Positions 63,164-64,000 of a DNA stretch of 64,000 nt are shown here, piece by piece. The first letter of the stretch is position 1. Each line of letters begins with the position of its first letter. Both the position numbers and the translations under genes were made by a program. This DNA is from Prolixibacteraceae bacterium (GTDB lineage Bacteria; Bacteroidota; Bacteroidia; Bacteroidales; Prolixibacteraceae), in contig JABGRN010000010.1 of the NCBI GenBank assembly GCA_018648265.1, forward strand, positions 1 through 64,000. The letters run 5' to 3'. The notes below the pieces were generated by a model that saw only the letters and a list, made by a program, of their open reading frames with translations, made no database searches and had not been told where the DNA came from.

Positions 63164-64000
63164 CTATTTATACAATGATCCAAAATTTTCACAAGCCCGA
63201 TAATCTGCACCCTCTTTATTTTCACCAAAAGCATTCCACGCACTTGGCCTAAAAACCTCTTCATCATCGACATTGTGCATGCTAACCGGAATTCGCAACA
63301 TTGACGCCATGGTAATCAGGTCCGCTCCAATATGCCCGTAACTTATTGCACCGTGATTCGCCCCCCAGTTTGCCATAACAGAATATACATCTTTAAAAGC
63401 GCCAGCACCAGTTAATTTAGGTACAAACCAAGTTGTCGGCCAGGTTGGGTTAGTACGTTTATCTAAAATATCGTGTACATCATCTTCCAACTCAACAGTG
63501 TAACCCTCAGCAATTTGCATCACGGGACCCAAGCCTTTTACTAAATTTACGCGCGACATTGTGACTGGCATTTGGCCTGCAGTTTTAAACTGGCTGGAAT
63601 AACCACCTCCACGGAAATATCCTTTATCACCAGGGCAAAAACGTGTATTTTCCAAACAAGCTTTTACATCTTCGTTAGTAATTTCCCAGAAGGGTTTCAT
63701 TACCGGATTTCCATTGGCATCTTTTTGTTGTGCCGTGGCGTCCATTGTAGTTGAACCAGAATTAATTAAATGAATAATTCCATCTTTAGCCAATCCGGTC
63801 AACTCTTTTCCTGTAACACGTTTTACAGCATCGGGACTCCAATAAGTTCGTACATCTGAAAAAATCTGAGCCGTATTTGTTAATAAGTGACCGAATAACA
63901 TTGGAACAGCATTTAAGCTGTCGTTTTCAGTGGCAAAAACAAAGGCTTCACGTACTCCATTCCAATCGAAGGAAGTGTTCAGTATAGTTTCAGAAAAATC
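63164..64000 (-). CDS. fucI: L-fucose isomerase, C-terminal part (5' end beyond window)
   Basis: The frame is open to the window edge. Reading inward from the edge gives [42 protein letters not shown], the FucI signature ending in ATENDSLN. Later motifs [33 protein letters not shown] and [22 protein letters not shown] match the family. The enzyme converts L-fucose to L-fuculose in the cytoplasm using Mn2+. At about 590 residues in full, roughly half is visible. It suggests that neighbouring sulfatases and glycosidases may process fucose-containing glycans. Co-transcription with the two following minus-strand genes is plausible. Confidence 0.94.
   Translation of the reverse strand, partial: DFSETILNTSFDWNGVREAFVFATENDSLNAVPMLFGHLLTNTAQIFSDVRTYWSPDAVKRVTGKELTGLAKDGIIHLINSGSTTMDATAQQKDANGNPVMKPFWEITNEDVKACLENTRFCPGDKGYFRGGGYSSQFKTAGQMPVTMSRVNLVKGLGPVMQIAEGYTVELEDDVHDILDKRTNPTWPTTWFVPKLTGAGAFKDVYSVMANWGANHGAISYGHIGADLITMASMLRIPVSMHNVDDEEVFRPSAWNAFGENKEGADYRACENFGSLYK

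Noticed and set aside
1-64000. CRISPR arrays, tRNA or rRNA genes
   Set aside because: No regularly spaced direct repeats, cloverleaf-like segments or rRNA signatures were noticed; a covariance-model search would settle this.

Overview
The window comes from a Bacteroidota genome, most likely a free-living (possibly marine) member of the Bacteroidales/Marinilabiliales type. This rests on a SusC/SusD pair, secreted proteins with C-terminal type IX secretion (T9SS) sorting domains, FISUMP domains, an S46 dipeptidyl peptidase, TAnnTTTG-type -7 boxes, mostly absent Shine-Dalgarno sequences and low G+C. The organism assignment is inference; there is no rRNA gene. No tRNA, CRISPR array, prophage or intact transposase gene was found.

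Layout. 1-4579 (minus): SusD (cut by the window edge) and SusC. 5095-9302 (plus): a run with an exported C_GCAxxG_C_C redox protein, an FG-GAP/ASPIC-UnbV propeller protein and a formylglycine sulfatase. 9299-15757: a small Cys/His protein, a VOC protein, two adjacent M14 carboxypeptidase paralogues (the first has lost its zinc site), and two unassigned genes. 16160-19900: a tight housekeeping operon (unknown protein, esterase, NUDIX, aminopeptidase P) closed by a long terminator hairpin. 20035-24521 (minus): three signalling genes with no DNA-binding output domain, and a sodium/solute symporter. 24593-28244: a prolyl oligopeptidase and a second sulfatase.

28401-38547 is the most interesting block. 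It has a double-DUF1080 protein, a xylose-isomerase-like TIM-barrel protein and three Gfo/Idh/MocA oxidoreductases. The TIM-barrel protein and the oxidoreductases all have twin-arginine signals. With them are a CE7-like esterase, an unusual signal-less ApbE, a two-helix membrane protein and a PmoA-like (DUF6807) protein. The families match the recently described bacterial route that cleaves glycosides by oxidation at C3, elimination and hydration. Here it appears to be an exported, expanded version.

38587-40360 (minus): methylmalonyl-CoA epimerase and a CoA-transferase. 40731-51673: large secreted proteins (lamin-tail/FN3 protein, FISUMP protein, tandem gluzincin protease) around an Hsp20 gene. 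51851-57816 (minus): an acid-specific DPP11-type peptidase, a GH92 glycosidase and a Tat-exported DegT aminotransferase. 58223-64000: two unassigned proteins, then a minus-strand group (L-fucose isomerase, DUF6786 lipoprotein, TolB-like propeller protein) pointing to fucose-containing glycans.

Intergenic space holds several families of short non-coding inverted-repeat elements. There are three copies of a two-hairpin element, two copies of a MITE with near-perfect 20-base-class ends, and a palindromic element of about 160 bp. Most begin exactly at a stop codon.
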